The translations under genes were made by a program, and so were the position numbers. Of a stretch of DNA of 64,000 bases, positions 23,067-34,651 are shown piece by piece. The stretch covers positions 64,812,722 to 64,876,721 of the forward strand of contig NC_080045.1 in the NCBI RefSeq assembly GCF_012489685.1, written 5' to 3'. The notes below the pieces were generated by a model. The model worked only from the letters and a program-made list of their open reading frames with translations, searched no databases and was not told the origin of the DNA. Source of the DNA: Lotus japonicus (taxonomy: Eukaryota > Streptophyta > Magnoliopsida > Fabales > Fabaceae). The stretch's first letter is position 1; every line of letters starts with the position of its first letter.

Positions 23067-26000
23067 ATGGGGGATCACTTTGATTTGCTCGTTGATCGAT
23101 TGCTTACTGAATCCACATTAGAAGCTGCACTCGAAAGCCGAAAGCGATCAATGCAGGCCGCTTGCTCGGTGGTGAATGACACGAAAGTTGATATCTCTTT
23201 GATAAAGATGGGTCCAGGTGATATCAAATATCCAGGGAAAATGGTGGAGTGCAGGATATGTCATGACGATGACGAGGATTCCAATATGGAGGCACCCTGC
23301 TCTTGTTGTGGTAGTTTGAAGGTTAGTTCTTTACTAGCATATTCATAATTATATGTATTGATGATAGGTGAAAGTGTTTAAGCTTTTTGTTGTGTATTGT
23401 TGAATTTGTAAGTTGTAACAGAAATTCATGAAATCTGTGTTTTAAAATATGAAGGAAAACAAAATTTGTTGATGGAAATAAACTTTCTTGAAGAATTTCA
23501 AATCTCCACTGACATATTTTCTGTCAGATGGTTGATTAGTTTTAATCATAAGAAGCACTTAGTCTGTTTCTTATCCATCTATATGGTTGCACTTAGAGAG
23601 ATGATGATAATTATTATTTTAACACCTCCGTTACCAAGTTACATTTAAAAAGAAAAATTCCCTTCCACCTAAGACAACCAAGGAATCTGGTGAAATACTA
23701 GGAAACATAGATCTTTGATAAGAGTATACCTTGCAAGGTGTGCCACAAGACCTTTTCTTTGATCTTTGACAGCATAGGGGTTAGGAACTTCCAAGGTGCG
23801 ATGCACTGGATGCATTCTCATTTCGCAGTGTGTTGAGGATATGTGTGATTTAGCATTGTAGAAGCTTGTGTTGCTATTAATCTGACATGACGTCGTTAGG
23901 TAGAGTGTAGAGACCTTATTCAGCAAGGTAGGAATTTGGGAAATATCAGCTTAGATTTGTTTCCAGCATGCATTGCATCAGGGAAGGTCTGTGCAGTTGC
24001 AATGTATCATGTGGTGGTCTCATATAAGATGGATTGTGAAACATGGAGCCCTTGTCTGCATGCTTTTGATGGTGCGCCCTGCTTAATCATCATAAATAAT
24101 GCAAGAAGTTGTAAATGATCCCCCTGCTTTCCTTGTATTTGGCAGGGTTCTCAGTAGCGCTAGCCGCTCCTAGTTACTTTCTAGCGTCCCAGTTTAGTGT
24201 AGTAGCCGTCGAAGCTGCTAAAGCGGTGGAAATAGGGGATGTCGAAACGCTATCTTGCTGCTCTTTGGTGGGACTAAGAAAAGCCAAAAATCCCTTTGGA
24301 AAGTTAATGTTAGGGAGTTTTGGGGGTATTGTAGGCTTTTGACTTGGGAAACATACTGAAGTGAAAAGGGACTGGTTTTGAGAAAACTCACTCATCACGG
24401 CTTTCTTCCTTTCTTTGTCTGAGCCAACTCTTAGATGGTCTTGGTCTGATTTTAGACAGTTTAGTTTAAGCCTTTGAGGCTTGGTATTCTGGGTTATCTT
24501 GACTTTCTTCGGTATTTGGTTGTATGATTTGTTTAAGGTACCTAAGAATTTCAATTGTTAATAATGACCATCATGAATTTTGAGTATTCTTTAGTATTTA
24601 TATATGTATATGGTGTAAATTATATGAACTGTGAAAAAATCAGTATAGCTCCTGCTATATGTTATACTGCTATGCCATTTCTGGGGTCGGCCATTATGCT
24701 CTGCTATCCGAGATTGGCAACCTATGTTGCATGGATACGGGTACGGTACCGGGTACGGGTATGGGTACGGGGTACGGCATTTTTTGAAAAACCAGGGTAC
24801 GGGTACGCCAGTTATATATATATATATATTTATTTATTTAATAAATATATATATATATAGAAATAAAATATTTTCTACCACAATATTATTAATTAAAAAT
24901 ATTAAATCTCCTAATGGTCAATACTTATATGAAAGACCAACATAAAAACCATCACAACCTAATGAAAATCATCAAAATAATATGTAATACCTTAACATAT
25001 ATCTTCAAACACATACCGTCATAGATAATCTTAAGATTGAAGAAACATAACATAAGATTGAGTAACATTGAAGAGACATAACATAAGATTGTTCAACATA
25101 GACAGTAACACAAATTAAAATAGTGCAAAAGAGACAATACGATTGTTCAACACAACAAAACAATTAAATGATAGATTGTTCAACAACCAACAGTACAAAA
25201 TCAAAAAGTAATGATGTCATCATTCCCTTTTCCATCATCAGTGACAAAAAACGAAGTAGTTTTGAAAAAAAAAAAAAATTTTTAAAAAAGTATCCTGAGT
25301 ACCCACGGGCGTACCCAAACGTACCCGTGGCGTACCCAAAAACGTACCCCAGTTTTTTTTTTTGGGTGGACTTGGGTACGTACCAGGTACGTACCCACGG
25401 CGTACCCATGGCGTACCCGTACCGGGTACGTACCCGGTACGGGTACAATGCGATTTTTGGAGTACCCGTGCATCATAGTTGGCAACACTGTATTTGGTTA
25501 GTATTGTACTTTTGTTGCTGAATAAAATTGTGTTTTAGCCTCTTGATAGTTGTTCTCTGGTAGCAAAAATAAAAGAGTTTTAGGTTGTATTTGTCTCTTC
25601 ATTTTTTAGAAGTTGCACATAGATTAGCTGCCAAATTTTCCCAAGTCAATTGATGTTTGGTCCAATATTAGAAGTATTTGCAGGATATCTTGCGCAAATT
25701 TTCATTTTATTTGCTGAAAGTTGATAGCTTAAACTCTGTTCACTTTAATTGACTTTTGCAGTACGCCCACCGTAGATGTATACAGCGATGGTGTAATGAG
25801 AAGGGTGACACCACCTGTGAGATATGCCACCAGGTAACTTAAAAATTGTTCCTCTTCCTGATTTGCACTTCCTTTCTACATACTTGTCCCATGGATAATT
25901 GATTTGAGGAAATGATGTTATCTGGTTTTTTTGGTTTGTGGAGTCATTATATTTGTCATATCCTTTTGCACCTGATTATTATAATTGGTGATTTTTCCTT

Positions 26001-26899
26001 ATATTGTAAATTTCAGCCATTCAAGCCTGGTTATACAGCTCCTCCTCCACTTTTTCAGTTTGGACGTATTCCAATGAGTTTCAGGTAACTTCCATGCAAT
26101 TTTCTTATCCCCCCCCCCCAAAGTTAATCTGCGTACCATGCTTTTTCTTTTCCATTTTCTAATATGCTTCCATGCTGTTCATGTCAGGGGAAATTGGGAG
26201 ATTTCAAGAAGAGACTTAAATAGTGCTCATTTGGTTAGCATGGTGCCAACCGACCCGAACCTTCTCAATTCTAACTATGATCAGGATTCACCTTCTACTT
26301 CAGGAAGTTTGCTATGCTGCCGTTCAGTTGCTGTCATCGTAAGCTCTCTCATTCTCTTATGCATATACTATGCGTTTACCCCTTCTGGCTATGAATTTTC
26401 TCAACCTTCATTGCTCTCATGTGCAGTTTATGGTTCTACTGATTTTACGACATGCACTTCCCCTTGTAATTACTGGAAACAAGGAGTATTCTTTCCCACT
26501 TTTTATGGTATGTTTTGCACAACATAATTTTAGTAAGAACACTTTGATCATACTCCTTACTTACCAAGATTTATTCAATGTAATGGAGTTTTATAGCTGG
26601 TATTTTTTCGGACTGCTGGAGTTGTTCTTCCTATATACTTCATGGTCAGAGCAGTGACTCTAATTCAGCGACACCGGAGACAACATCGAGTAAGTTTCGC
26701 TACCATAGGTTAACCTTTTTCACTTTCTCATTGTTCACTGTATCACATGAATCACAGTACTTATGTTGAAGTCTTACGTGTTTTTCGCTTGGCCATTTGT
26801 AACCATTAGGAGCTTCCTAATGCCCTGGTCAGTTTATCTGACAATGAAATTGAGCAAGGCGCTTTGCAGCATCAGCCTCATGTCATACATCTACTTTAA
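23067..26899 (+). CDS. RINGv (MARCH-type) membrane E3 ubiquitin ligase, seven exons
   Basis: Exons 23067-23321, 25762-25833, 26017-26084, 26188-26338, 26427-26507, 26597-26689 and 26810-26899 give 269 residues, all with GT-AG introns. The RINGv C4HC3 finger spans exons 1-2: Cys 62, 65, 78, 80, His 88, Cys 91, 104, 107 (CRICHDDDED... CEICHQPFKPGY), with the family's exact spacing. After it come PPPLFQFGRIPM and two predicted membrane helices (about 177-200, LLILRHALPLVITG; about 209-230, FFRTAGVVLPIYFMV). The plant family with this layout (DUF3675 region) acts as endomembrane E3 ligases; the target is unknown. Intron 1 is 2.44 kb and carries an inserted hAT element. Start chosen as the ATG giving the conserved MGDHF.LLVDRLLTE N-terminus. 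Confidence 0.9.
24722..25478. mobile_element. Non-autonomous hAT element in intron 1 of the RINGv gene
   Basis: 757 bp element flanked by a perfect 8-bp target duplication TTGGCAAC (24714-24721 and 25479-25486). The ends are inverted: CTATGTTGCATGGATACGGG on the left; reading inward on the other strand, CTATGATGCACGGGTAC on the right. Both subterminal regions are packed with GGTACGG/GTACCC words in opposite orientation (24736-24803 and 25301-25470), as expected for hAT transposase-binding repeats. The middle is AT-rich with a TA run and has no transposase. The 8-bp duplication and subterminal repeat arrays are characteristic of hAT. Confidence 0.9.
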
Positions 26900-27847
26900 A
26901 GATACTGTAGCCACTTGAAGTAAATGAAGTGGGAAAAAGCTCTTGGTTTGGGATGCTGCAATTTGTCTTCTAATGTATGATTAGATGGAGAAAACTTCCT
27001 TGAGATACTTGATTTTTCTGAGGAATGAGGATAAAATTGGTCAGAAGACACTGAAATTCAATGTGCAACAAGTGTCATGCCTCATGAGAGCAATTGCATG
27101 CCAACTCCTCAGCAAGTCTTGGCTGCAGCAAGTTATGCATTTACTGTTTCTGCTTACTGGTTGGAATTTCTCAGATTCAGTACAAATTCTCCAGTGTAGA
27201 TAGAAATTTATAATTATGTAGAGAAAATTACATGGGTAGATATCAAAGATGGATGACTTATTTGTATATATTGCAATGAAAAATATGTATGTATGTATGT
27301 TGTTTTTTTCAAGGAAATGATGCCAGCTTTGTCTATTTTCTCAGGTTGTCTCGTGTTACCTGTATTGCCCTCTTATTGATTAATGAAAAGCCATAGAAAA
27401 TGTGTGGTTTTTTTTTTGGGTGAAACTCCAAAAAAGAACCACTTACAAGTAAAGTGGGTCTTAAACCCCAAGCAGAGCAATAATGTTGTGCAACATGTCA
27501 CAATGATTAGAATATAAGCATTTTAATCTACTCAAAATTTAGAATCCTAATTTTTTCTAGCAATTCATTTATCATCCAAAACCCAATCAACATTTTCATC
27601 CATTATTAGATCCCCTAAATTTGGTTTTTAATCATGCTCAATAATGTCGTGTGATTCATAGAGCCGATTGTACTTGGTGGAGTAAGATTTTTGCTATTGT
27701 TGTTGTATCAAACCCCATAACCCATGACTAATCGTCACCAATTTTCGATCTACTTCATTGAATATTTATTTACAACTATTTTTATATGAATATTTTCTAT
27801 TCAAAATTATGAATATTTTATATGGATGTCAATTAGTTTTAAAATAA
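26900..27847. other. 3' flank of the RINGv gene
   Basis: Probable 3' UTR to about 27400, with ATGT repeats at about 27285-27300. No gene after it. The end runs into Helitron-like sequence. Confidence 0.45.
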
Positions 27848-28900
27848 ATTAGTGTTTTTGCCCGTGCGCTGCACGGCGAAGTTTACTATTATATTTGACA
27901 AATCAATAGATATTTTGATTATAAATAATTTAAGATACTAAAAATGAAAGAACAGTCATAATAAAGATGTAGATACGGACAAAAAAAATTATGTGCATGG
28001 GATATAAATGTTTTTGTCTTAAACATGTAGATACATATATTTCAATCTATTAAGTTCGGGACTTACAAAGTGAAACCAAAATACATAGATATATATAATT
28101 GATCCTAAATATATTTTAAATTATTAATAGTGCACTTAAATTATTTGAAAATTTTCAAATGCAGCAAAAAAATTATTTGAAAATGAATTTTTATATTAGC
28201 TTTAACATGAAAGAGATTTTATGTAGAATGTTCTTACCCGTGCACAGTAGATTTTACTCTTATTATATAGGCATAGACCAATATAACGATTCAAAACAAA
28301 ATCGATATAAAAAGGGACATGGTAGGGTCATAATTATGTGAATTTGCCTCTTATTGTCAATATCTTAAAATCAATATTTGCCAATTTTTAGCAGCTAGAA
28401 TTAAGAGACTAAAAAAAAGATGAGTATTCTCCAAAATAAAACCACAACGAATATCACACAACCCGTTTTTTACCCGTGCGCTGCACGGCGAGGTTTTTTA
28501 TTGTATTGACTGTATAAGAAAAATCATTACTTATAAACAAAACAAACAATTGAAAAATTTCCCAATATGAAACATTAAAAAGAGTTATATTTGCATCAAA
28601 GAAACAAATATTTTTACCCGTGCTTTGCAAGATATAGTTTGCTATTTCGTTTGAGACATTTCATGTGTGGAGTATAAAAGATTTTTGCTTACCCGTTTGT
28701 TACACTGAGGGTACTCCTCTTATATTTGTAAACATGTATCAATACATACTAAAATTATAGAAATTATGAAAAATGCATTTAAATTATATAAAAAATGAAG
28801 TTTTCAATTAGTTTTAATATTAAAGTATTTTCATTAAAAATGTTCATCCCGCGAAAGGTTTTTCCATTGTAAATTGATAAAAAAAAAATTGGGAAGTGAA
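27848..28900 (-). mobile_element. Helitron-like 3' ends, nested or degenerate
   Basis: On the minus strand the sequence ends with a GC-rich hairpin (27859-27876, stem GCCCGTGC...GCACGGC), a short A-rich spacer and CACTAA followed by T. This fits the Helitron rule of a 3' hairpin plus CTRR before T. The same hairpin core recurs at about 28470-28487, and decayed versions (TACCCGTGC, TTACCCGTTTG) at about 28236, 28615 and 28690. The adjoining sequence (27877-27975) is similar to that beside the hairpins at 61641 and 62498. No helicase gene seen; 5' ends not found. Confidence 0.55.
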
Positions 28901-29923
28901 CTATATTGTTAGGTAAAGCACATTTAACCTGATATTATATTGTAAAGTATTAATATATATATTATATTATAAAAATATGTGTTTATATATTATATTTTCA
29001 AATCCCCGTACGACGTAAATTTATTCACAGTTTTTCATACTTTATACATAAACTAACTCCAAAAATTAACTTTATAATAGCATTAAAATGAAAAGTAGAG
29101 AAATTTTATCATCACAGATTTTTCTATTAAATTTTACAGGGAAATATTTTTATGTTTGTACCTCATTGTGAGCTTGAAATCCTATAATTCAAACATGACA
29201 AAGTATCCAAAGTTAAAGATAATTTCTGATTATTTGCAGATGAATATGCAAGCTAGGGAGATCTGACTCAGAAAAACTTAGCAAGAACTGATAACTATGA
29301 ATACAACTTAGTTGTAATGAGATACAACTTTTGGTACTTGGTTTACAGTCAAATTAAAGCTATATCAAAACATGTTCAAAAAAAAAAAACTATGTCAAAA
29401 CCAAGTTAATGCTCAGGCGTAACGATATTCATTTAGACATAGAATAATGAGGTAGATAACTAACAGTGAGATATATAATTGAAAAGATTACTAACAATAG
29501 AGATGAAAACATGCAGCAAAGACCACGCGAGGCTAATTTCATTAAAAGATATTCATGAATGGACTATACTGATTACATTGGTTCTAACAGAAATGACTGA
29601 ATTTAAATGATCCTAACTTTTCATTATAAAAAGAAAAAAAAACCAAGATATAACACTGAGTGATAACACCTGCAATTTAATAACTCTTCTGAATCTAATA
29701 TTTCAAATACTAGTCTTTCCAAAATTAGCCATGAAAGTCCCAAGACTCTTTCAGCAAGGGAAGCAACATAAGAAAGAATTCCCAATAGATAATAGATAAC
29801 CCTTTCTCTTTTGAAAAGGAGAAAAGGACATCAGAAAAAGGAATATTAGCTCTAATCACAAAAAAATTGTAGAATAGAAATGAATAGACAAAAGCTTATA
29901 ATTTTTCCTCTCTTCATGGTTTG
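28901..29923. other. AT-rich intergenic, nothing recognised
   Basis: No ORF, no terminal repeats and no tandem array were seen. Confidence 0.5.
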
Positions 29924-30078
29924 TTATGCAAGACAAAGATGACCATAAGACGAAGGATAGTGATTTCCAAATATATCACCAAAAGAATTAGCATGCCGGA
30001 CTTTGGAGGTTGAGACATCTGCTATGTGTATCCCAGACTTGCTGACAGATTCTGAAGCTATCTTCCTTTCTAATTTCC
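29924..30078 (-). pseudogene. Terminal-exon-like segment of an unknown gene
   Basis: After a good acceptor (TTTCAG at 30079-30084, minus strand) a frame runs 50 residues to TAA: KLERKIASESVSKSG, then IHIADVSTSKVRHAN and a C-terminal GHLCLA. It reads like the end of a coiled-coil protein, but I do not recognise it. About 650 bases upstream a segment (about 30718-30786, minus) reads EREVSVSVLEDDFR, stop, QADLLASKDK and ends at a donor-like site. It has similar character but an in-frame stop and incompatible phase. Together with the fragments at 32.2-32.8 kb this forms a same-strand series of broken gene pieces, possibly one chimeric transcription unit. Confidence 0.35.
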
Positions 30079-32254
30079 CTGAAACATAAGACACACAAAT
30101 GACACTATCAAATAAAACAACCAGGGCCAGATTTAAAACTGACCATCATAGGATTTAAGGAAGGAGGTTGTCGTGGTGTCCGTGAGTTTGGTTCACCCTT
30201 AAAATATATATATATAAAGGTCAAAAGCCTGCCCAATAAAATTAATAGAACCCATCGTTTGACCAACAAACATACCAATAGTTGGACAAATAATTTGGAC
30301 AACAGTATGAAACAGAAGGGTAAAACGGAAAAAATAAGGGAAGGAAGAATGTTATGTTGAATTGAAAAAAAAATCGCATGAAAGTATTATCTGTCTAGAT
30401 TATCTAAATTATAACCAAATATGTGAATAGTAAACAACATACTAATATATTATAGAACCACTCTTACATGTATAGTATAAAACTTTAATGCTACATGATG
30501 TTAAATTCTAAAGTAATTCCTATAAAAATCATTTTGCATATCAACTTTTAAACCCACCTACTTACACATTAGCAAGGGACCAAGATTCTCTTTTTATTTT
30601 GAGACCTTTTAACACTGGAGGTTCAAACAAAGAAGCAGACACCAATTGAAACAAATAAAAGTTTCATTTCAACATGTTTACTTCTTTAAAGACAAAAGAA
30701 TCACATAATACCCACCTTGTCTTTGGAAGCTAGCAAATCAGCCTGTCATCTAAAGTCATCCTCTAAAACTGATACAGATACTTCCCTTTCCTGTAGCACA
30801 AACACTCTCTGTCCAATTCGAATTGAATGTGATTAAGACATGTATAAAAGATAGCATTGTCAGCATGATACTACCTGTGTTAACAATTATAGCCATATAT
30901 TGCGAAAAAAATAATGAAGCAAATTTAAAAAGCACCTTATTTGAAAGGCAATAGAGGTAAGGAGCTAAATTGAAAAAGCAGCCTATTTTTTTGAAGCCCA
31001 TGAAATGAAAATCAGACAATAAGCATTTGAAACCAAGAGGGGGGGATTCTAGTAAAAGGAATTTTTATACCTTTAAAGGAAAATTTTCCAGAAGCCACAC
31101 CTAAAGCAAACTTGAACCAAACATTAAAACCCCTGAAAATCAAGTAGATAGAAATCTTTAGTTAAGTAAGCATGACTTTTATCTTCAACAGTAGAAAACA
31201 ATTTGGAAAGTGAAAAGATAAAACATGCAGTGTGATGAAGTATTATAAAACTGTTGTTAGACTATAAACAGGTAATCAATGCAAGTTATGTCAATCTGAT
31301 TGCTGAAAATATTGAAGCAGTGATATCATTTCAAATATAATATAGTTCTACTAAAGAATAATGAGTATAGGAGATGCAATTAGGTACTTAACTCATGAAA
31401 TATAATAACAGGTAAGAGAATATAGATATCAGAACCCACCTACTGCTTGTTTGATATGAAAATGGATACTGTAGTGGCATGAGAACAGATATTGGATGAA
31501 AAACTACGGGAAGAGAAACCACAAAGAAACCTTCATAGTGTAAAGCACATATTCTCCCGGTTTCTGCCTTGGTCCTCTACTGCTATCACCCATTCAAAGA
31601 GGCAATAAAACGAATCGAACATTTCAAAATCACTGCTAAAAAACCACACAGAAAAAATGCACATTAGATTGAATTGCAAAATTTGATTTTGATTTATGGG
31701 TTTCTTAATTTGTTCACTGAATCAGAAAAAAGAAAACACTGAAATTGAACAAAAATACAAATGGGTAATTGATAATTTGTTCATTGACTCCCTTGCATGC
31801 TCAGTCTCAGAAATTGACTTCTTTAAAGCAATCAATCAATCCAACACTGACAAAATACTAGCAAAAAAAAAAGAAATTAGTAATGATAAACAATCTTATG
31901 GATTCCTGTTACAGCAACTACAGTCATAGAAATAGATCACATGCTTATTCAAATCTTTCTAACTATCTATAATACAAACACTAAAACACATTTTATGTTG
32001 ACTGAGGAGAGAATTAGAATCTGAAATAGATAAGAAAATGAACTTGCCAAAAACTAATACTAAGCTGTAAGCTCTTCCAAATGCCCATGTTATTATAAAC
32101 TAAGCCAATACACAATCCAAATAAAAACAGAGAAAGAAAAAATTGTAAAACACATTACAGCAAAATAATTCAAAGATATTGTGATGAAGTAAAATCTCAA
32201 TCCAAAGATTAAAAATAATTCCAGCAAAACACATAGTGATTGTTGGCAAAGTAC
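30079..32254. other. Spacer between minus-strand gene fragments
   Basis: AT-rich. Contains the stop-interrupted coiled-coil-like segment at about 30718-30786 and a moderately conserved-looking stretch at about 31490-31640 (minus frame FEMFDSFYCLFEWVIAVEDQ). Nothing can be assigned. These would be intron-like if the fragments belong to one transcript. Confidence 0.35.
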
Positions 32255-32360
32255 CTTCTGAATTCTTGTGGAAATTGAGAGGAATGAGATCCTGCTGCTT
32301 CAACGGAGCTCCGGTGACAGGATGTTTACCAATTATTTGATAACATAAGGAGTGATACTC
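32255..32360 (-). pseudogene. Exon fragment of a CYP65/PUB49-like U-box cyclophilin
   Basis: Between an acceptor (CTTCAG) and a donor (GTACTT) on the minus strand, a 106-base segment reads 35 residues containing KHPVTGAPLKQQDLIPLNFH and KNSEG. These match the conserved block after the U-box of plant CYP65/PUB49 and animal PPIL2 (spliceosomal U-box peptidyl-prolyl isomerases). The residues before KHP do not match the family, and I found no neighbouring U-box or cyclophilin exons. It is a captured or residual fragment, not a functional isomerase. Confidence 0.65.
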
Positions 32361-32647
32361 CTGAAGCCAAAGTGCAAAATCAAGTTACCAAATCAAGCAA
32401 TGTATTCTGAATCTAGAAGAACCCAAAAGAAATAGAAATAAGAAATCAAAACGTTCAATCGGGTCGCATAAAAGATCATGACAAACCAAAAAAGAAAGGT
32501 TGAGAGAAAAGGAGATGCACGCCTGGGTTCTGTTGAAGGAAGAGGAGGATAATTTCTTGCGGAGGGACCTGCGGGATCGGAGATCGACGGGGCACAGGAG
32601 GGGCATCGAGAGGGGTTCGAAGGGAGAAACGGCGGCGGTGGTATCGT

Positions 32648-32806
32648 CTATGGGATGGGATGGAGAAGGTCGTTGAAGTAATCATCGGCGTCGTCGTCGT
32701 AGTCGCTGTAGTAGTCCAAGGGAGCTTCCTCCGCGTCGCCACTGTAGAAATCGTCGTCGAAGGACTCCACGTCGTTGGCATCGTGCACATCATCCTCAAA
32801 GTCCAT
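32648..32806 (-). pseudogene. Truncated ARIADNE (ARI7/8-like) N-terminus
   Basis: A minus-strand frame starting at an ATG encodes 52 residues beginning MDFEDDVHDANDVESFDDDF and continuing YSGDAEEAPLDYYSDYDDDA. This closely resembles the acidic N-terminus of plant ARIADNE RBR E3 ligases. The frame then departs from the family (NDLLHPIP) and stops; no RING1-IBR-RING2 follows. The original promoter/leader appears to be kept, with a GA repeat just upstream. Whether the short acidic peptide is made is unknown. Identification is from memory of the family N-terminus. Confidence 0.55.
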
Positions 32807-32857
32807 GGAAATTGGAAGAAGAAGGAAGAAGGAACCCTAATTTGATACGCGATGGAA

Positions 32858-32867
32858 GATGATGATG

Positions 32868-32909
<42 letters not shown>

Positions 32910-32911
32910 GA
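32858..32911. repeat. (GAT)n-(GA)n microsatellite
   Basis: A GAT run passes into about 18 GA units, directly upstream (minus sense) of the ARIADNE-like start codon. Pyrimidine repeats on the transcribed strand are common in plant 5' UTRs. Confidence 0.9.
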
Positions 32912-33102
32912 GAAAATCTAGGTCACACAAATTGGGAATCGGAATAACAATTAGGAGAAGAAGAATATGTGTGTTGTTTATTGGTTGAAGGTTTCTTTCT
33001 GTTTATGAGTATGTGAGGAGGGGATTTGGGTTTAACACCCCACCCATTAGGCCCCCCGCCCCACCTTGGGGGGCGAAATTACCAGAAAACCAGTTGATTA
33101 AA

Positions 33103-33595
33103 AACGGTAAATGATTACCCGACTCTATAACGGGTAATCATTTACCGATCGTGTTTAAAACATATAAACACGACAGTTTGGGTTTTGAAACCCATTATTT
33201 CAAAACCCAAATTTCCCTCCCTCAATCGCATCCTCTCTCAAAGCTCGGTTCCACCACTTCAATCATCTCAAAGGTCGGTTCTAATCATCATCAAAGCTCC
33301 CACAAAGACCCATTCCATTACATTCAAAAGGTAAGTTTTGATTTCAATGATTTTCACATTTGAAGTTTGAATTAGGTCAATGGTTGAACACTAGGGTAGT
33401 TGATTGATGATTAGAGGTAGGTTTTGTTGTGTTTTGTTGCCTGAAATTCCATGAAACGAGTACGGGCACGAGTGGGGTGCATTTGGGTCTGTTTCTGAGT
33501 TTATTGTAATATCGGAAAATCAATTTCCGATATGATAATGGAAAATGATTTTCCGATATGGTAATGGAAAATGATTTTCCGATATGACAGTATGA
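33103..33595. repeat. Left subterminal palindromes of the Mutator-like element
   Basis: At 33103-33147 CGGTAAATGATTACCCG and CGGGTAATCATTTACCG face each other across ACTCTATAA. At about 33513-33587 a second set, CGGAAAATCAATTTCCG, GGAAAATGATTTTCCG and GGAAAATGATTTTCCG, repeats at about 27-bp spacing. Each unit is a near-perfect palindrome around AATNATT. Confidence 0.8.
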
Positions 33596-34050
33596 CAGTG
33601 CAGACTTCCAAAATTTATTTCCAATATTTAACCATGGCATGTATTTAGCTTCCAGGATTACTTTGCTGATTTGTTGAGAATTGGAAAAGATCAAGATAGA
33701 TTTGATGTGTTGTGATTAGGAAAGTTGTTTATTGTTTATTGGAAAAGATTAAGCGCTCAAATCATATGCTTCATGTGTTGTAATTAGGAAAGTTGTTTAT
33801 TGTTTTTGTTTGCTTGTGATGATGGTTGCTTGACCTTAACACAGCTAGAAATTTAATTTAATCACATTCACATGCAAACTAACAACTAATTCTCTATATT
33901 TTCCTTTTCCTATGGTTAGTTGCTAAACGATTGATTGGAAATTTCCTGATTAAGTTAAAAAATGTCTCAAATGATATGCTCATATGTGAAAATGCTTTAC
34001 TTATTATGACAAGTATTGTTAAATTTGTTTGTTTTGCACAGATAGCGAGA

Positions 34051-34407
34051 ATGAAGGGCGGAAGGAAGAGGTCACGACATGCTTCTACTAGTGAGGATCC
34101 AGCGGATCGACACGAGGTTCCAGGTGCTCTTGCTCTAGGGACACAGCCCCGGATCCTCACGGAGAGGGCGCTCGATCTCTTTCGACGGAGTTCCTTCGTT
34201 GGTACCCAGGGAGTTGCCTTTTCTGCTATTCGAGGAGCCGCAGCTGCGGGAGGCAGAGCTCGTGGAGGCAGAGCTCGTGGAGGCAGACCCCGTGGAGGCG
34301 GAGCTCGTGGAGGCAGAGCTCGTGGAGAGGGTGATCCTGGAGAGGGTGTTCGTGGAGGTCGAGCTCGTGGACCCAGAGGTCGCAGGGGGCGGGGTCGGGG
34401 AGAGTGA
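34051..34407 (+). CDS. Arg-Gly repeat ORF inside the Mutator-like element
   Basis: 118-residue frame starting MKGGRKRSRHASTSEDPADR after an acceptor-like TTTGCACAG (34033-34041). Residues about 66-118 are RG/RGG repeats encoded by imperfect 15-base units (GGAGGCAGAGCTCGT and variants, about 34250-34370). RGG tracts usually bind RNA or other nucleic acid; nothing else is recognisable. It may be the first exon of a larger captured gene or simply an expanded repeat. No homologous domain identified. Confidence 0.4.
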   Translation: MKGGRKRSRHASTSEDPADRHEVPGALALGTQPRILTERALDLFRRSSFVGTQGVAFSAIRGAAAAGGRARGGRARGGRPRGGGARGGRARGEGDPGEGVRGGRARGPRGRRGRGRGE

Positions 34408-34651
34408 TTTTATTACACTTGTTATGTGGCATCCATTATTATGTATATGTTAGGACTTTTTATGTTATGTTATGACTCTTGCCTCGTTTTATTTACATGT
34501 GTTATATTTTTAGTCTTAATATTATTACTCTTATAATGAAAAAAACAGAAACAACGACAACATATAAATAATTCAAAGCATGTAGTAATCCATGACAATA
34601 AGTTAAACGGTTACACAACCAAATTAAACATAAGCAACACCGAAAACAAAA

